DNA of 64,000 nucleotides from assembly GCA_026874595.1 (NCBI GenBank), contig CM049322.1, forward strand, positions 45,689,340-45,753,339, read 5' to 3'. Below are positions 35,019 to 48,290 of this stretch, one piece after another (positions within the stretch are counted from its first letter, which is position 1; each line of letters begins with the position of its first letter). The notes under the pieces were generated by a model that saw nothing but the letters and a program-made list of their open reading frames with translations, made no database searches and was not told where the DNA came from. The DNA is from Sipunculus nudus. Taxonomy: Eukaryota > Annelida > Sipuncula > Golfingiida > Sipunculidae. The translations under genes and the position numbers were made by a program.

Positions 35019-37557
35019 TCATCGGCATAAGTGTTCAAGAGGGTATGACGATTTGCTGTACACAACAACCACAATGGTTCTGGATTCCTGAAATTCGAAA
35101 TGCACAATTTTACATTCCAGTTCCTCACACTCGACAGGTGGAGATAATGCACCTTTCCCGACAGATTCACCATCAAATATCACCATAATCACTTGAACAG
35201 TTCCACTGATATTATTTACTGTATGTTGTACTGTTCCAATCACACCATTAACCAGACCATCAGCCGTATCGATATTGTAAGTAAGCAGCACCCTGGCACC
35301 ACCTGTCAATATAAGAACCGTATGTAATCCCACCATTTCCGATCGCGTTTGTGATGTAGCTACCCTTTCTAGATTGACTTGTCAGTGCTGTCAGTTTTAT
35401 CATCTGAAGCATAAATGTATATCAGACTGTCCTCATTTGGTTACAATTGTTTCAAGTTTATGTAATCAACGTCACAGTTGTATGCATAAACATGCAAACG
35501 TGGTCTGGATAATTTGGATCATCTTCAATAATATGTCGTGATTCTAGAAATGAGATATGCAACGAAGCATTTCAGCAAATATGCTGTCATCTTTTTGAGT
35601 CATCACCTTGTCCAATTCATGTAGATTTCTATGCAAATATTGTCATTGAAGTCTTTCGACAGGATCGTTTACCAGTTGATAGATCCATGACTGTAATACT
35701 GGGGGGAGCTGATAGATGTGTCCAACTGCCAGGAGTTAAACGTTTCCCAACAAAATTGAAATATCTGAAACACCTTTTTTCTGCAAATGTGTGTGAATGT
35801 CCATAAACATATCTGATCCAACCATTGAGATCTCGTTAAAGATCAATAACTGCAGACATTCCAGTTTGGACCTCAGTGTGTTTTTGTCAAAAGAAATATG
35901 ATCATCGCTATACTTTCTTGTCTGTAACGATAACGCTGAATGTATTAACATGCCTTTAATATTGAAAGCAGCGACTCCAGTGGGTGCAGTCAAAATAACC
36001 GTAATGTCGAGAATACCTTTTGCGTTTGACATGAGGAACAGTTTTATCACATCAGAATGTGCGGGTTTTAATGCCATGGGATTTTCCAACAGCACCTGGT
36101 TCAATCATAAACACATGATAAGGCTTTATGGGCTTCATCAGTTTTAAAGCTAAAATAGCTTCATTGCACGATTTCCTGTTGGAGAATACCACTTGTGCTT
36201 TTTCTCATTTAATCCACGTACCATCTTTTTGTATTCATTATCTGGTAAGATTTGTCTATTAGCATCTGCTTCATAGCGGTTAATAATTCCTGAAAACTGA
36301 TCGCATTTGGGATTTTCAATCGAATCTGCATTGGCATCAAGATCTTGTTGATCAAAGTCTCTTTCTACTTCTATTCCTTCTCCTTTTTCTTGCAAATTGC
36401 TATCTTCAGTACCAGGTGAAACATTTGCCCACGCATGTTAAGGGGTTGAAACTGTTCATGTTTTTCGATTGCTTGCTACACGAGTTCTACATTATCTGTG
36501 TATTTGTCTTCATTTTCAGCTATCAAGTCCTGTTTATGAAAGCAATGCGACGCAAAAATCAGGAAAACCACCAAACAGATCAACATCTTCGTTACGCCAT
36601 GGTAGATACAGCATCAGCTTTGCATGATAGAAGTCACCTCGGTATTTTTCAATAGTAAACTTGTGAAATTTGATTACTGCTCCAGAGTCAGCGGAAATCT
36701 TACGCTTCTTAAAAAAAACTACTGGCCTGTAGGTAAAGCGCTGTGAAAAAACGTAAGATCCGCTCAACAACTTTATCTCTTTTGGCAGTTCTGTTTGATC
36801 AGCGTCTTGCTCATCGTCAGTATCTAGCACAAGTAGTATGCTATCATTTTCATCTTCATTCATGTTTCCATATCTCACTTTATTATTAGGGACAAAGCCT
36901 GCTGGACACAGATTTTCGATGGAGTTTAGTCTAATCGAGTATCGCTCAGTAATCGCTCAATCGCTCTGGAAAATGTTTTCTTCTTCGTCTGCATAATCAT
37001 CCAGCCCTCTCTTTGGTTTAAGGACAGTTGGGCGCACATCTAACGCAACAGTATTGACGAATATAACCTCTCTGCTGAACTGTTTCATAGGCATATAAAA
37101 TATTCTGTAAACACCTTCTTTGGCACTTACTTCATGATGATTCAGGAATACTGAGCCTACACGTCGAAGCATGCATTTGATCTCTTTGTCCTTGTACTCT
37201 TTGCACACTTGTTTAAGCAGTTCACCAATCCCTTTCTCGTGTTTCGTCATATAGGCAGCAATGTACATAACACATGCGTATGCATCAATGATGTACTGTA
37301 TATCCATGTTTGCTTGCCATGCTCTCAGGATCACTGGATTGTATGGATTTATAAATCCTTCTGCAGGTCACCTCTTTAACACTGTCGTTTTGCCTCTTTG
37401 TGATATCAATAAATTTAACATACTCGTGCAGCGAAACACGGGCTTTGTCTAAAATATAATCCAGTGTGGCGCCTTTTGGCGTGTTATTATCAGACTTGAT
37501 ATTCTTCAATCTTTGGAACTTTCTGACAGGATTAGATTTCTTTGCATGTGCATACAT
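35019..37557 (-). pseudogene. Helitron Rep/PIF1-type helicase, decayed
   Basis: Fragments read in order on the minus strand. At 37,557-37,285 (KGATLDYILDKARVSLHEYV) and 37,334-36,957 (VILRAWQANMDIQYI, YACVMYIAAYM, KRVGSVFLNHHEVSAKE-like) they match the segment between Rep and helicase in Helitron proteins. At 36,878-36,534, HKFTIEKYRGDFYHAKLMLY and LPWRNEDVDLFGG follow. At about 36,110-36,070, EPGAVGKSHGIK is the helicase Walker A. At 36,010-35,820, ILTAPTGVAAFNIKG and LLIFNEISMVG are motif Ia and Walker B (Asn for the usual Asp). At 35,336-35,130, GGARVLLTYNIDTADGLVNG is the C-terminal helicase motif. Frameshifts and stops separate the pieces, at least at 37,330, 36,070 and between 35,736 and 35,336, so it is not functional. 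Helitron termini were not resolved. Confidence 0.88.
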
Positions 37558-37560
37558 AAT

Positions 37561-37650
37561 CGTTTTAAACGATTATGCCAAAATGCTATCGATTTAATCG
37601 ATTCTGAAAGAAAACCACCAATCCTGGATTCAATCGATTAATTGGTACAC
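37561..37650 (-). repeat. AATCGATTAA-type repeat block, copy 2
   Basis: The reverse complement carries the same ordered motifs as 14,685-14,772. It abuts the first recognisable Helitron codons. Confidence 0.75.
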
Positions 37651-40390
37651 CGCCTATAGGTTCGGGATGTTTTATATTACTTGATAGAAATTTTGACTCA
37701 TTTAGCGTGCTTTAAATGGGTTGGTGTCATTCATAATTTATAAACATTTTACGTGCATATTAAATCAATTCTTTAACAAAAGGATTCAATCTCCACAGTT
37801 TACGATGTACGATGAGATCGCGAAAATGGAACCCGCGCGAAATACTGAAAAGTGAAAATTGCGAATATTTATCCTCTTTAATATGAAGACAACAGTGTAC
37901 ATGTGTCACCTAATTGCAGCATCCGTCCTTCTTGGAATAGCAGTTCGGACCTACACTTCGACAATCCTGTTCGTGTTGGTGAACAGGAAAACACCTTTCT
38001 CTCACAGCTTGGATTCATATTTCCTGCAATTAATAAAGCGACCCATAGGGGAGCTTAATATTTTATCGGCTGCGCGTCCGCGTCCGTGTCCGCTTTTTCT
38101 AGAAGCTTATATCTCAGAAGTGCTGCCACCTATCAAGATTTCGCCGTAATCATGCACTAGAAAGGCAAATATATTTTCGTGGAAGTGTGACCTTGACCTT
38201 TACATTCAAAGTCAGTTCATACTGGAAAAATATTACCGTACTTGCCCATTAGCGCGATAGCGGCCACAGTTTTCATTTGATTTGTTTATTACTTTGTTAA
38301 AAGCATCGCCTTATGACTTGATCGAAAGCATCAACTTTTTGGTGACCTTTACCTAGGATTTTTTTTAAATTTTATGTTGACTTTTCATTCATGTGATTTT
38401 TGGTGATTTAGCTAACTTCTTTAGTACTGCATATTTTTTTTTCTCTTCAAAATCGCTACACACATTGCCTTGACCATGTTCTGTGATGTGTTCCAAAACC
38501 AGTGACCTTGACTTTGATCTTCAAGGACATGTCCCATGTTTAATATTTTGGGCCATTTTTGCACTTGGCCATTGTTAGCAGCTGGGTAGGCATTGTCTTA
38601 AATACAGTGGGTTCATTATATTGCGAGATCTGATGCATTGTGTTCCGAAGTAAGCCATTCTGAACAGGCTTTCATATCAAGACTATTCTTGGGTCTTGGG
38701 TCTGTCAGAATGTGATTTTTCTCCATGTCAATTTTCTAAAATTTATCAGAGGTGAGTCTTAATTTTGATGGAAAGAAAATTATTCAATAATAACTGTTTT
38801 TTTTTTTCTATATACAATAATAATTGTTGGTTTTGAAAAGAACTATATTCCTATTATTACATAAGAAGAGCCTTTATATGTATGTGTGTGTTGAATATAC
38901 AATATTATACAATTCCAATTCCAATTCTAATTCTAATACAATGTGGGCATTGCTACTTCTTTGCAGTTCACTAAATCTGTTGGCTTTCCTACAGTTCCTG
39001 GATTAATTTATGTGCTTAATAGGCTTGTCAAATTGATGATTTCTATTAGTTAATTTGTTTTCTCAGGGATGATTCAATATATATATATAGAGAGAGAGAA
39101 AGAGGTATATATACACATACACATACATATACACATATTGTCGATGATGGCTGTAATTGTTTATTTCCCTGCTGTTGGGCAAACTCATAGTCTGAAACAG
39201 AGAAAAAACAAAAAGTATCAGTTACCTAAACATGATTTGTATGTCTGAAATATGATATATATGTACATGAAATATACATTATGTATTGATATAGAAATGA
39301 AAATGATTAACTAGGATATTTTCAGTGAGATACTCAAATACTTAAACAAATATGCAGGGTGTATTTCTCAAATAATCTGATTATTCATTTAAATCACACA
39401 TAAATGACACACATGTTATTCCACATGAGATGAAGAATAAAAAAAAATTAAAACAGGTATGTACAGCAGTGGTGTTATCATAATGATATAAAAAGGGCTG
39501 TATTTAAATTGGAAAATCATGTAAGCCAATATGTTATACACACGCGGGTCCGGTATATCTGCAATATATTAAACAAACAATGTATCAACACACTTTTTTA
39601 CACACAATATACAAAATATTCAGCACGGACAGTGATACCACCAAACAAGGGATGACAAGATTTGGAGAACCTAGTTTTGGTACAAAATCTAAATTTACCA
39701 AAGAAATATATATATAATACGTGCTAATTAAAGATTTCTAAAGTAGTTTTCGAAACAAGGCATAAAGGCTAATTCACCGAAAACATGTGATTATTCGAGA
39801 TTGTACACCTCTGTGAGCTGCTGGAAAAGTCAAAGATGGCGGTGAAAAATCTGAAATGCCGGGGGGTTAACAAAGGAAACGCACGTGCTCGGGGCCCCCT
39901 GGGGTGAACAGATGGTCACAAAGCATGATAAGACGCCAATGTTGGCTCAGTTTACGGTAGTCTAACGTTAATCGAGTAAAATACAGCCGGGCCGTGAAAT
40001 AACCGTACTACCGTGAAAGAAACACGGTACACTATCGTGAAACTACAGCCATGTCTAAGAGTGTATATGTGTGTATTTATACATATGTATATAGAAGTAT
40101 GAATAGCCATGCTGATTCATTCTTTATAGATCGAAAGGGTATACATAGAAAAGTCGACCTTTCTGTGTATACACTTTCCATCTATATATACATATGTATC
40201 CATATATATGTGTGTGTGTGTGTGTGTGGGTGGGTGTGTGTGGGTGTGTGTTAATATATATGCGTATATATATATATATATATATGTGTATATACATGTG
40301 TATATACATGTATTTTGTATATATATTTATGTGTTGATACACACATATATATATATGTGTGTGTATACACATGTATATTAATATATATGT

Positions 40391-40435
<45 letters not shown>

Positions 40436-42367
40436 TACTAAGACACTACGTTCAGGAGACACAACAGCTTTCTGTTCCTAGATCGCATAATGCATATGGG
40501 AATAGAGCTTTCATCAATTTTGCACCGGTCGCATTAAATTTAATCTATGAAATATGTGTTGACACTTTAGCAAATATTACTTATAAACAATTTATTAATA
40601 AAGGGATGGCTTTTGCTCTCTTTGTCCGTAGAAGGGTGGAATCTTCTCCCGTACTCCAGTATTGTCCCCCCCCCCCCCCCACATTTCCACGCCACACAGG
40701 TCCCGTGTTCTCTGGCGGTGTGCCCGTGACTTTTCTGCGGACATTGAAATGACCTGGGCTATGTACCATTGTTAATAAGGTCAGATGTGGTCCTTGACGC
40801 CACGTGCTGTTACATGTGGTTAACCTCATTTTTAGGATTTGCTGCAATGCTCTGTGTCCGGGTGCTCAGTCCGTGGTTTCATAAGTTCGTGGTTATATTA
40901 TGAGTTTAGATATATTAGATTCCTGTGTGCACGACATACCCATAAATCAGTGTATCTATAAACATATCCATAACAGAATTTGATCTGTATCAGTGAAATA
41001 AGCGACATACAAAACGTTAGCAGATTCGCAATATTAACATATTGTTCTTCTAGCATATAGGCCTTAAATATGGCTAAAAGGGCGAAGCCGGCAACTGTTT
41101 AGTAATATGATAATTGCCTAAGTTCTTTTTTATTCAATCTGTTTAAAGAGTTGTTTAGTCTGTTAACATGGATCAAAGTTAATTCGTATAACATTAAATT
41201 AAGCTTATGTTGGTAATTAGGAAGCTCTAGATAAGGGTTGATGTTGAACAACCATTGTAATAATAATAATATGTGCATAGGGTACACGTTTCATGAGATT
41301 AAATGGAAATAACAATAAATACTACTATGGAGAATGTTTGTATTGGAAACTTAAAGTGTTCAAATTATGTCAGACATATTTACAACTTTGCAGTATGCGC
41401 CAAAAAGTTTAATAATAAATTATAAATAGTACCACTATTTCACAAGTACACTAGACGAGAAGGAAAATGTCCATTATAGACAACTAATATAAAAGATCTC
41501 GAACCTATAGGCATTGACCATGAGACAACAATGAGACACCAGTCGCTCCCTGCAACTAGTGTGTGTAGCAGTGTTTAGGGCTGCTCAGTTATTTATTACC
41601 ACAGCAGGGGTATCGGGTTTCTAACTCAGTGTAACACAGTGGGCCACTGTAGCTCACTGGTGTATGGATCAGCAGGGACATGTACTATATTTTATACTCT
41701 CAATCATTTGATTTTAGTCAATTATTTCCATTTTGGTATGCTTAGAAAGATAATTTTGTGGAGCTGATTATGTTAAATGGTTAAATTATATTACATAGTA
41801 GCTGAGCAAGGACGCATATTTCATATCAGACTAGGCAAAAACATGAAATAACCAGGAATTTGGAAAACAGTGTACTTAACAGTAATAAAACCTGGTATAA
41901 CTCATTAAATCCAATTTTTACAGTAACTATTTTTTCCTGAATTATACGTTATGTCTTTCTGCAGCTGAGGCCTGCAACACCTGTTTGATTTTATTTTTCT
42001 TGTTCCTCTATGGTCAGTCAAACCTTGTCCTGTCTGCTAATTTAAACCTTTACACAAGGTCTATTCTCATAAAATTCCCTGGTCTCTATGTACCTTTCAT
42101 TACCATGAAACACCTAATTCATGTATACGATGCTTTATTTTTACTTATAAATATAATTATAACGAGGGAGAATAAGAAGAACAAAATAGAAGTGTATTTA
42201 ACAAGAAGTAATATTGTTTTATCAGATGAAGAACTAATGAAACCCTTATATTAAAAACAGATCTGAATATATTATATGAAACATAAAAATAGTGGTTAAA
42301 ACCAAACTTTAAAATTATAGATATCCAAGGCAAGCTTATAGTCTGGTTGTATCTTGTATGAGTATAT
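37651..42367. other. Intergenic AT-rich stretch
   Basis: No exon recognised. Contains gaccttgacctt-type repeats at about 38,185-38,530, a short (AATTCC)n at 38,906-38,936 and a poly-C run at 40,667-40,680. Confidence 0.5.
40050..40432. repeat. TA/TG/CA low-complexity tract
   Basis: Alternating (TA)n, (TG)n and tatgtgtat units over about 380 bp, ending in a long (TA)n. The open frames on both strands here (Tyr/Ile-rich) are artefacts. Confidence 0.93.
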
Positions 42368-42375
42368 TATATGAC

Positions 42376-42941
42376 TAAAGGTGCGGACAGGACCGACCCC
42401 CCCCCCCCCGTCCAACACATAAGCTGTCCGGTCCTGGTCCGGTCCAGCCGCAGGCGGTCCATTTCAGTAGGGGGATCAGTCCAAGCGGTCCCGTCCATTT
42501 AGTAAAATATAATTAAAATAAATTAAATTGTAATTTATGTGCAAATTTGGGTCAAATATTTAACAAAAATCGAATATCACATACACAGCAAACCCTGCAA
42601 CAAATGTTATATTATAATCTATATGGGAACATGTCACTTTAATCATAAGTTAATAACCAAAAAGTACCCTTCACTGTTACTCAGTGAAAAATATATATAA
42701 AATAATACATTATAATTAAACTATGTCAGCTGCCATTGCTTTGAATACATTTACGTAGCTAAGAGACTTTCTTTGAGAGGTTAATTACAAGTTTTGTAGA
42801 ATGAAGATAAATCCATCAAATCAATCCATTAAATCATCTGTTGGCATAAATGTTTAAAAATTCGGTCCAGGAATATGCGGTCCAGTATTTTTTGTTAGTG
42901 GTCCAGTCCAGCCTAAAATTGTGGACCAGTCCACACCTCTG
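42376..42941 (+). mobile_element. hAT-like non-autonomous transposon with 8-bp target duplication
   Basis: A 566-bp element bounded by exact 8-bp direct repeats TATATGAC at 42,368-42,375 and 42,942-42,949. The left end reads taaAGGTGCGGACaGGaCC. The reverse complement of the right end reads cagAGGTGTGGACTGGTCC. An 8-bp duplication with CAGAGGTG-type ends is the hallmark of hAT elements. GGTCC-rich subterminal repeats lie at both ends and there is no transposase ORF. A poly-C run follows the left end. Confidence 0.82.
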
Positions 42942-42949
42942 TATATGAC

Positions 42950-45900
42950 CAGCTTTAGGAATCACACGTTTACACATTTTTTCAGTGTATTCTGGGCAGG
43001 TCCATGAAAATGAGACATAAACATAAAAATGTCATTTTACTTTCCAATGAAAGTTTTTTACATATTCTTAAAACTGATATCGTCCTATCAGGATACGTTT
43101 AAAAAATTAAGTTATATTGAAAAATGCTGGAGATATTTCATTGTGAAGGATATGCTTTAAAAATAATAACTGTAACAAAACTGTGGGTAAAATTTTCTCA
43201 TCTCCATTGTCTATTAAATCAATAATATAAAACTTAGTGCCTGTCAGATTTAATCCTAGGAACATAACCTTTCACTTAAAACCTAAAGTTTCACACACCC
43301 TGGGACAAAGATAAGGTCGTGTTTCAGACTTATTATAATATGCTAATTATCACTCATTCCGCAACCAAAAAAAAAAGATTAAAAAAGTTAATAAACACAA
43401 GAAGGCGTGGTCAAAATGTTCCAATTTTAAATCCTCTTTTTACGCCTAAAAATCTTCAAATAAATGTAATCAATTGACATTATTATAATTAATAAATAAT
43501 AAAAATATGGTTACGGAATGATAATTCATGGCAGTGTATGCAGAGGTTACGGAATAATTAACATGGTATCTATGATATTTTCTTTCCTTTTAGTTGGATA
43601 AAGCAAGATTCATTCATCATCATTTAAAGAAATTGCTTATTTTTATAGAAACGTATTCAAATTGATCTTATAAAAATACCAATATATTAGTAGTTTTGAG
43701 ATTGACAATGCATAATTGCACAGGTTTAAATCAGATGTGAAACACATGTACATGTATTTACCATTATACGTTTCTCACCAAAGCCTAATCATTCTTTGGT
43801 GTTTTCTGAAGGGCGATTGCTAGGATAACACTGATGATGCACAAGCCATCACAAGCATTCGTTCTGTTAACTCGCTTTTGTCATTCTGTAACCCATTAAA
43901 TTTATGAATATTTCAATTATTTTAATATTTAAAATAGATTAAATTGTACTTATTGAACTGTTGTCATGTTATCTGTTGAATGTTCTTGTTAATATAATTA
44001 TATTATATTTACAGTTCGTACCAAAAAAAATCATAAAATAACTTAGCTAACCCAGCACTACCCCAGGAAATAGTTTATGTTTAAAAAAAATATATACTTA
44101 AATATTTCAATAAATAAATTCCAAAATCTCATTCCATAAATCAGGGACCTGCCCATCTGACTCTACAACAAGCTTATATAAGAGTAAATGAAAATTAATA
44201 CACATCATATTCTGTATAAGCAATATATGTATGACCACAATTAGAAATCACACATTTACATACTTTTTCACACTTGTGCATTGTGGCTCTCCAATAAGCT
44301 TATATAACCGTTATTGAAAATGAATACACATTAAACTCATGCTAAACCAGTTCTGAAGATTAACATTACTATGAATATTATAGGTTCATTAAACAGTAAC
44401 ACATCAGATTTCTGTGTGGTTCACTATTTATATTAAATAACATTTTCCAGTCATCAAGATAGTGTACATAAATTAAATTCTTAATCATTCATATAATTTA
44501 TATTATTTTAAATTACTTTACTGATGGTCTTCTTATATATTGTTGATAAATTAAAGGAGAAACTAATTTAGGCACCTTTTAAAATGTCAGATATATGAAA
44601 TGTGATAAAAAAAACGGTCAAACAAGCACAGTGTACCTACCTAAGTAGGTTTATTTTGAACACTGAAGTGCTTAAGTGTAGGCCTAAAATTGCATGACAC
44701 AATGAATTTAGGGTGTTTCACTGATTATAAAAAAAATAGATAAACTAATTATCACTTGTGATACAGAGTCAAACATGTCTTGTAATGCAGAAAGTAATTA
44801 TTCAGTGATTAAAAATAGGATTAAATTAGTTATAGCCAGTTAAAAATGTCAAATTTACCTGGTACCCTATGTTGTTAGCACCACCATCATGCCTTTACTG
44901 TGGCATATGTACTGTCTTACTGGGCAATCAAATACGTGTTGACAGGTTTATCAATGAAGTTGATGAAAATATTGGGTTAATTGGACAAATGCGGTTTATA
45001 CTGGTCAATTCAAGCATTTATGAACAAAATGCCATGATCCAACAACCCTGAACGCTCTGTGGTTGCTAGGCAACTACACCCTGCCAGCAGCTGGGGGTAT
45101 CAGTTACCACTGCAGCACACACAGCCTGTGGCTCAGGCATTAAGTGACCAAGATATCTGCTATAGTAACTGCTGTGTACCACATATCTTTCCTACTACTC
45201 TGACAACAAAAAAGTGACTATTGGGTTTTAATGTAAAACAGGGGTTTTCCTAAATTTCTCGGTGTGGGTGTGTGTTAGAGAGAGGGTGGATGTTTGTGTG
45301 AGAGGGTGTGTGAAAGGGCGTGTGTGTGTATGCGGGTGTGTGTGTGAGAGGTTGTGTGTCGGTGGGTGTAAATTATTAAACCATTGAAAAAAATGAAGAG
45401 ATAATGCAGGAGCCAGGAAAATGCAGTATTTCTGTGAATGAAAAGTGTGATATTTTTATGTTGCAAATAAAAATATTATACAATATCTCCTGTTATTATT
45501 AGTAGCTATCCAATACAGGACAATACTTTTGTTGACAGAAATAAAATTAATACAAGTCCAACTGAATCCTTGGCAGTTCTTCTATTCTTGACTGCTGGAA
45601 ATAGAAAAAAAAAACAAAAACAGAGGTATTTGAAGATAAATGTACAATGAAAATCGAAGAGTTGAACGTCCACAATGCCGAAACGTAAGCGAAAACGGAG
45701 ACCTGACCTCTGGGTAACGGAGACGTGACCTTTCATTCCCGGAAGGCAGGTGGCCTGATGACCATACTAAAGGTCTATGAGGGCTTAAATTAGGGCCGTC
45801 TTAAAGAAGTTAGGCGGGCGGTCAGCCTGCGTCCGGGAACTATAAAGTTCCAAGAGGTCCTGCCCATCACGGATTAACTGTAATGTCCCCTTTTTGTATC

Positions 45901-46384
45901 TGTAATGTGAAATATAAAAAAATGTTAAAAATTGGAATCTTTGCAAAAAAAAAGTCTGAAGTCTGAAGTGGTAAGTAAGCAGGTAAAAACTTCTGAGGCC
46001 TTAATACCGGGGCGGATGAGGACTTAATATATATTTATTTTCTAAGGGAAGGAGGAGTGCTGTCAGTTTCTTCCCCGACTGCCGCACGTGAATGTGAAGG
46101 TGCACTATGACACAAGCCCATTAAAAATTTAAGAGGAAACGTGGTAAGCATATGCCGTAGTTGCATTGTTTTGACCCAAAAGGTAGCAATCCTAGCTGGT
46201 TTAGGCATGGGTCAGGCTTTTTTTATACCCGGATCGCTGGAAGAGGCTAGAGAATGAATGAAGGATAGAGCCATTTTGAGTCCGAATACCTGGGAAATTG
46301 CAACTAAAAAAAGATCACAGGGGCCTTATTAACCCATTCAAGCTTAGAAAACGGTCTTTAAAATAATAATTTGTGCACTAGTTG
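42950..46384. other. Intergenic AT-rich stretch
   Basis: No gene seen. Holds two diverged copies of a segment with gaccacaattagaaatcacac and aagcttatata (about 44,130-44,340 and, in part, 42,950-43,010), and a GT-rich tract at 45,262-45,370. Confidence 0.5.
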
Positions 46385-47420
46385 TACATGGAAGTTGTCT
46401 ATGTGCACAATATGTCCACGAACAGGTGTCTATGTGCACAATATATATAATGGAAGTTGTCAATGTACACTTTTTGTCTCATGGCGGTTGTCTTTGTGCA
46501 GTTTCTGTCCAATTTAAGTTGTCTATGTGCGCAAGTTGTCAAAGAGCCGTTGTTTATGTGCAATTGTTGTCTAAAAGGAATTGTCTATGGGCACTAGTTG
46601 TCTACGAGCAGTTATCTTTGTGCACTTGTTATCTAATGGAAGTTGTCTATGTCCACATTTTGTGCACTTGTTGTCCATGGAAATTGTCTATGTGTACAAT
46701 TAATCTAAGAGCAGTCGTCTATGTGCATTTGTTGTCCAATTTAAGTTGTCTACGTGCTCACGTTTTCTAAGAGCAGTTGTCTTTGTGTAGTTGTTGCCTA
46801 ATGGAAGTTGTCTTTGTACACTTGTTGTCTAATGGAAGTTGTCTATGTGCAATCGTTGTCTCCGAGCAGTGTTCTATGTGCACTTGTTGTCTAATGGCGG
46901 TTGCCAATATGCAATTGTTGTTCAATTTAGGTTGTCTACGTGTGCGAGTTGTCTAAGAACAGTAGTCTATGTGCAACTGTTGTCTAATGGAAGTTGTGTA
47001 TGTCCACAAGTTGTGCACTTATTGTCAATAAAAGTTGTCTATGCGCAGTTAATGTTTACGAGCAGTTGTCTATGTGCAATTGCTATCTTCGAGCAGTTGT
47101 TCATGTGCACTTGTTGTCTAATGGGAGGTGTATATGTCTACAAGATGTGACGTTGTCAATGTCCGCAAGTTGTCTTAGAACCGTTGTCTATGTGCAGTTG
47201 TTTTCTAAGAGGAGTTGTCTATATGCACTAGTTGTCTACGCGCAGTCATCTATGTGCACAAGTGGTTTTAGAGCAATTTTTCTTTGAGCAACTGTTGTTT
47301 AATGGCAGGTGTCTATGTGCAATTGTTGTCCAATGGAAGCTGTCTATGTACATTTGTGGTCTACGAGCAGCTGTGTTTGTGCAAAAGTTGTCAACGAGCA
47401 GTTGTCTATGTGCACTTAGT
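46385..47420 (+). repeat. 31-bp minisatellite, about 33 units
   Basis: The core gttgtctatgtgcacttgttgtc recurs every 31 bp. The last eight bases of the unit vary among three types (taatggaa, tacgagca, caatttaa). Because 31 is not a multiple of three, the three frames rotate through it and create Cys-rich pseudo-ORFs of 97-114 codons that are not genes. Confidence 0.95.
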
Positions 47421-47426
47421 TAAATG

Positions 47427-47671
47427 GGCCGCAAGCCCAAAACGGGAGTAGCAAACCGCCCTGTAGCAGGGCATCTGTTACAGGTGGTTCAGAGCACCGT
47501 GATTTGCTGGGATGCTCTGTCAGAGCAGCAGAGTCCAGACTGCCCCGAAACAGCTGTTTTCTAGTAAAATAGGCCGCCGGTCCGAAACGAGAGTTTCAGA
47601 GGCTCTGTGACAGAGCCGGGTGCTCTGTAACAGAGCATATGTGTAACAGACCCGCGTGCTTTGTAAGAGCA
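47427..47671. repeat. Cluster of short palindromes with compensatory stem changes
   Basis: Perfect hairpins: GCCCTG-tag-CAGGGC (47,458-47,472), TGCTCTG-t-CAGAGCA (47,513-47,527), GGCTCTGT-g-ACAGAGCC (47,601-47,617) and TGCTCTGT-a-ACAGAGCA (47,621-47,637). An imperfect TGCTTTGTAAGAGCA lies at 47,657-47,671 and GGGC-cgcaa-GCCC at 47,427-47,439. Where one arm differs between copies, the other arm differs to match. Confidence 0.85.
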
Positions 47672-47699
47672 TCTGTAACAGGTGGTTCTAGAGCACAGT

Positions 47700-48072
47700 G
47701 CTATGGATAAAAATCAGTTGTGTGTGTTGAAGACTGTGGAAAAATTGTGTCCAGGAAGGCCATTTTGATGTGTACAATAGATAAAGGCTCGTTGTAGCAT
47801 GTTGTGGGTGGTTAAAATCCTGTGTGTATTAGAGCAGGGTGAAATGGCCTGTTTTTTCCTGAATATTGGTGTAAATCCTTACTGAATGACAGCAGAACCG
47901 TTGGTGTGTGAGCATTATTGCAGCTGTGAGGTTGAAAAAGCAGATGGCTGAAAATCGGAGATCCCAGTCCAAGCACTTTTTTAAATTTCAAAATGGTTGG
48001 AGACTTATTCCTGAATGAGTTGGGCCCTGTGGTTTGCAATGCTAGCTGGTATGTGCCAGAGGGTTGCTGTAG
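47700..48072 (+). repeat. Dispersed repeat shared with 58,390-58,560
   Basis: gtgtgtgttgaagactgtgg and caggaaggccattt correspond to gtgtgtgttaaaaattgtgg and cagaaaggcccattt at about 58,406-58,453. Confidence 0.6.
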
Positions 48073-48290
48073 TACACTGTTAAAAGAAAAGGTTTTCTAA
48101 AGGGTAATAAAAAGGTTTTTATCGTGTCCAAATACAGAAACCCTTAAATGGTTTTTTGAGAAAACCCATTTCCGAAAAACCTTTAATAGGTTTTTTTTTT
48201 AAAACCCTTTAAAGGTTTTATTTAAATTACATCAAACCAAATAACCTTTATAGGGCCATGAAAAAAAAACCCTTTTGAAAGATTTTGTTT
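48073..48290 (+). mobile_element. Possible Tc1/mariner-type element end (left)
   Basis: TA followed by CACTGTTAAAAGAAAAGG and several subterminal AAACCC/GGGTTT motifs. The reverse complement of 58,373-58,397 reads TACACTGTAAGAAGAAAGGG, matching 21 of 24 positions across the end. Either this is one end of a large element or a fragment of a small one. Confidence 0.45.

Noticed and set aside
40051..40752. Tyr/Ile-rich frames on both strands
   Set aside because: Simple TA/TG/CA sequence and a poly-C run; no coding signal.
46426..47423. Cys-rich open frames of 63-114 codons
   Set aside because: Frame rotation through a 31-bp minisatellite explains the repeated Cys pattern.
46385..47671. CRISPR-like array
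   Set aside because: Repeats are head-to-tail with no unique spacers, in a eukaryotic genome; it is a minisatellite plus palindromes.
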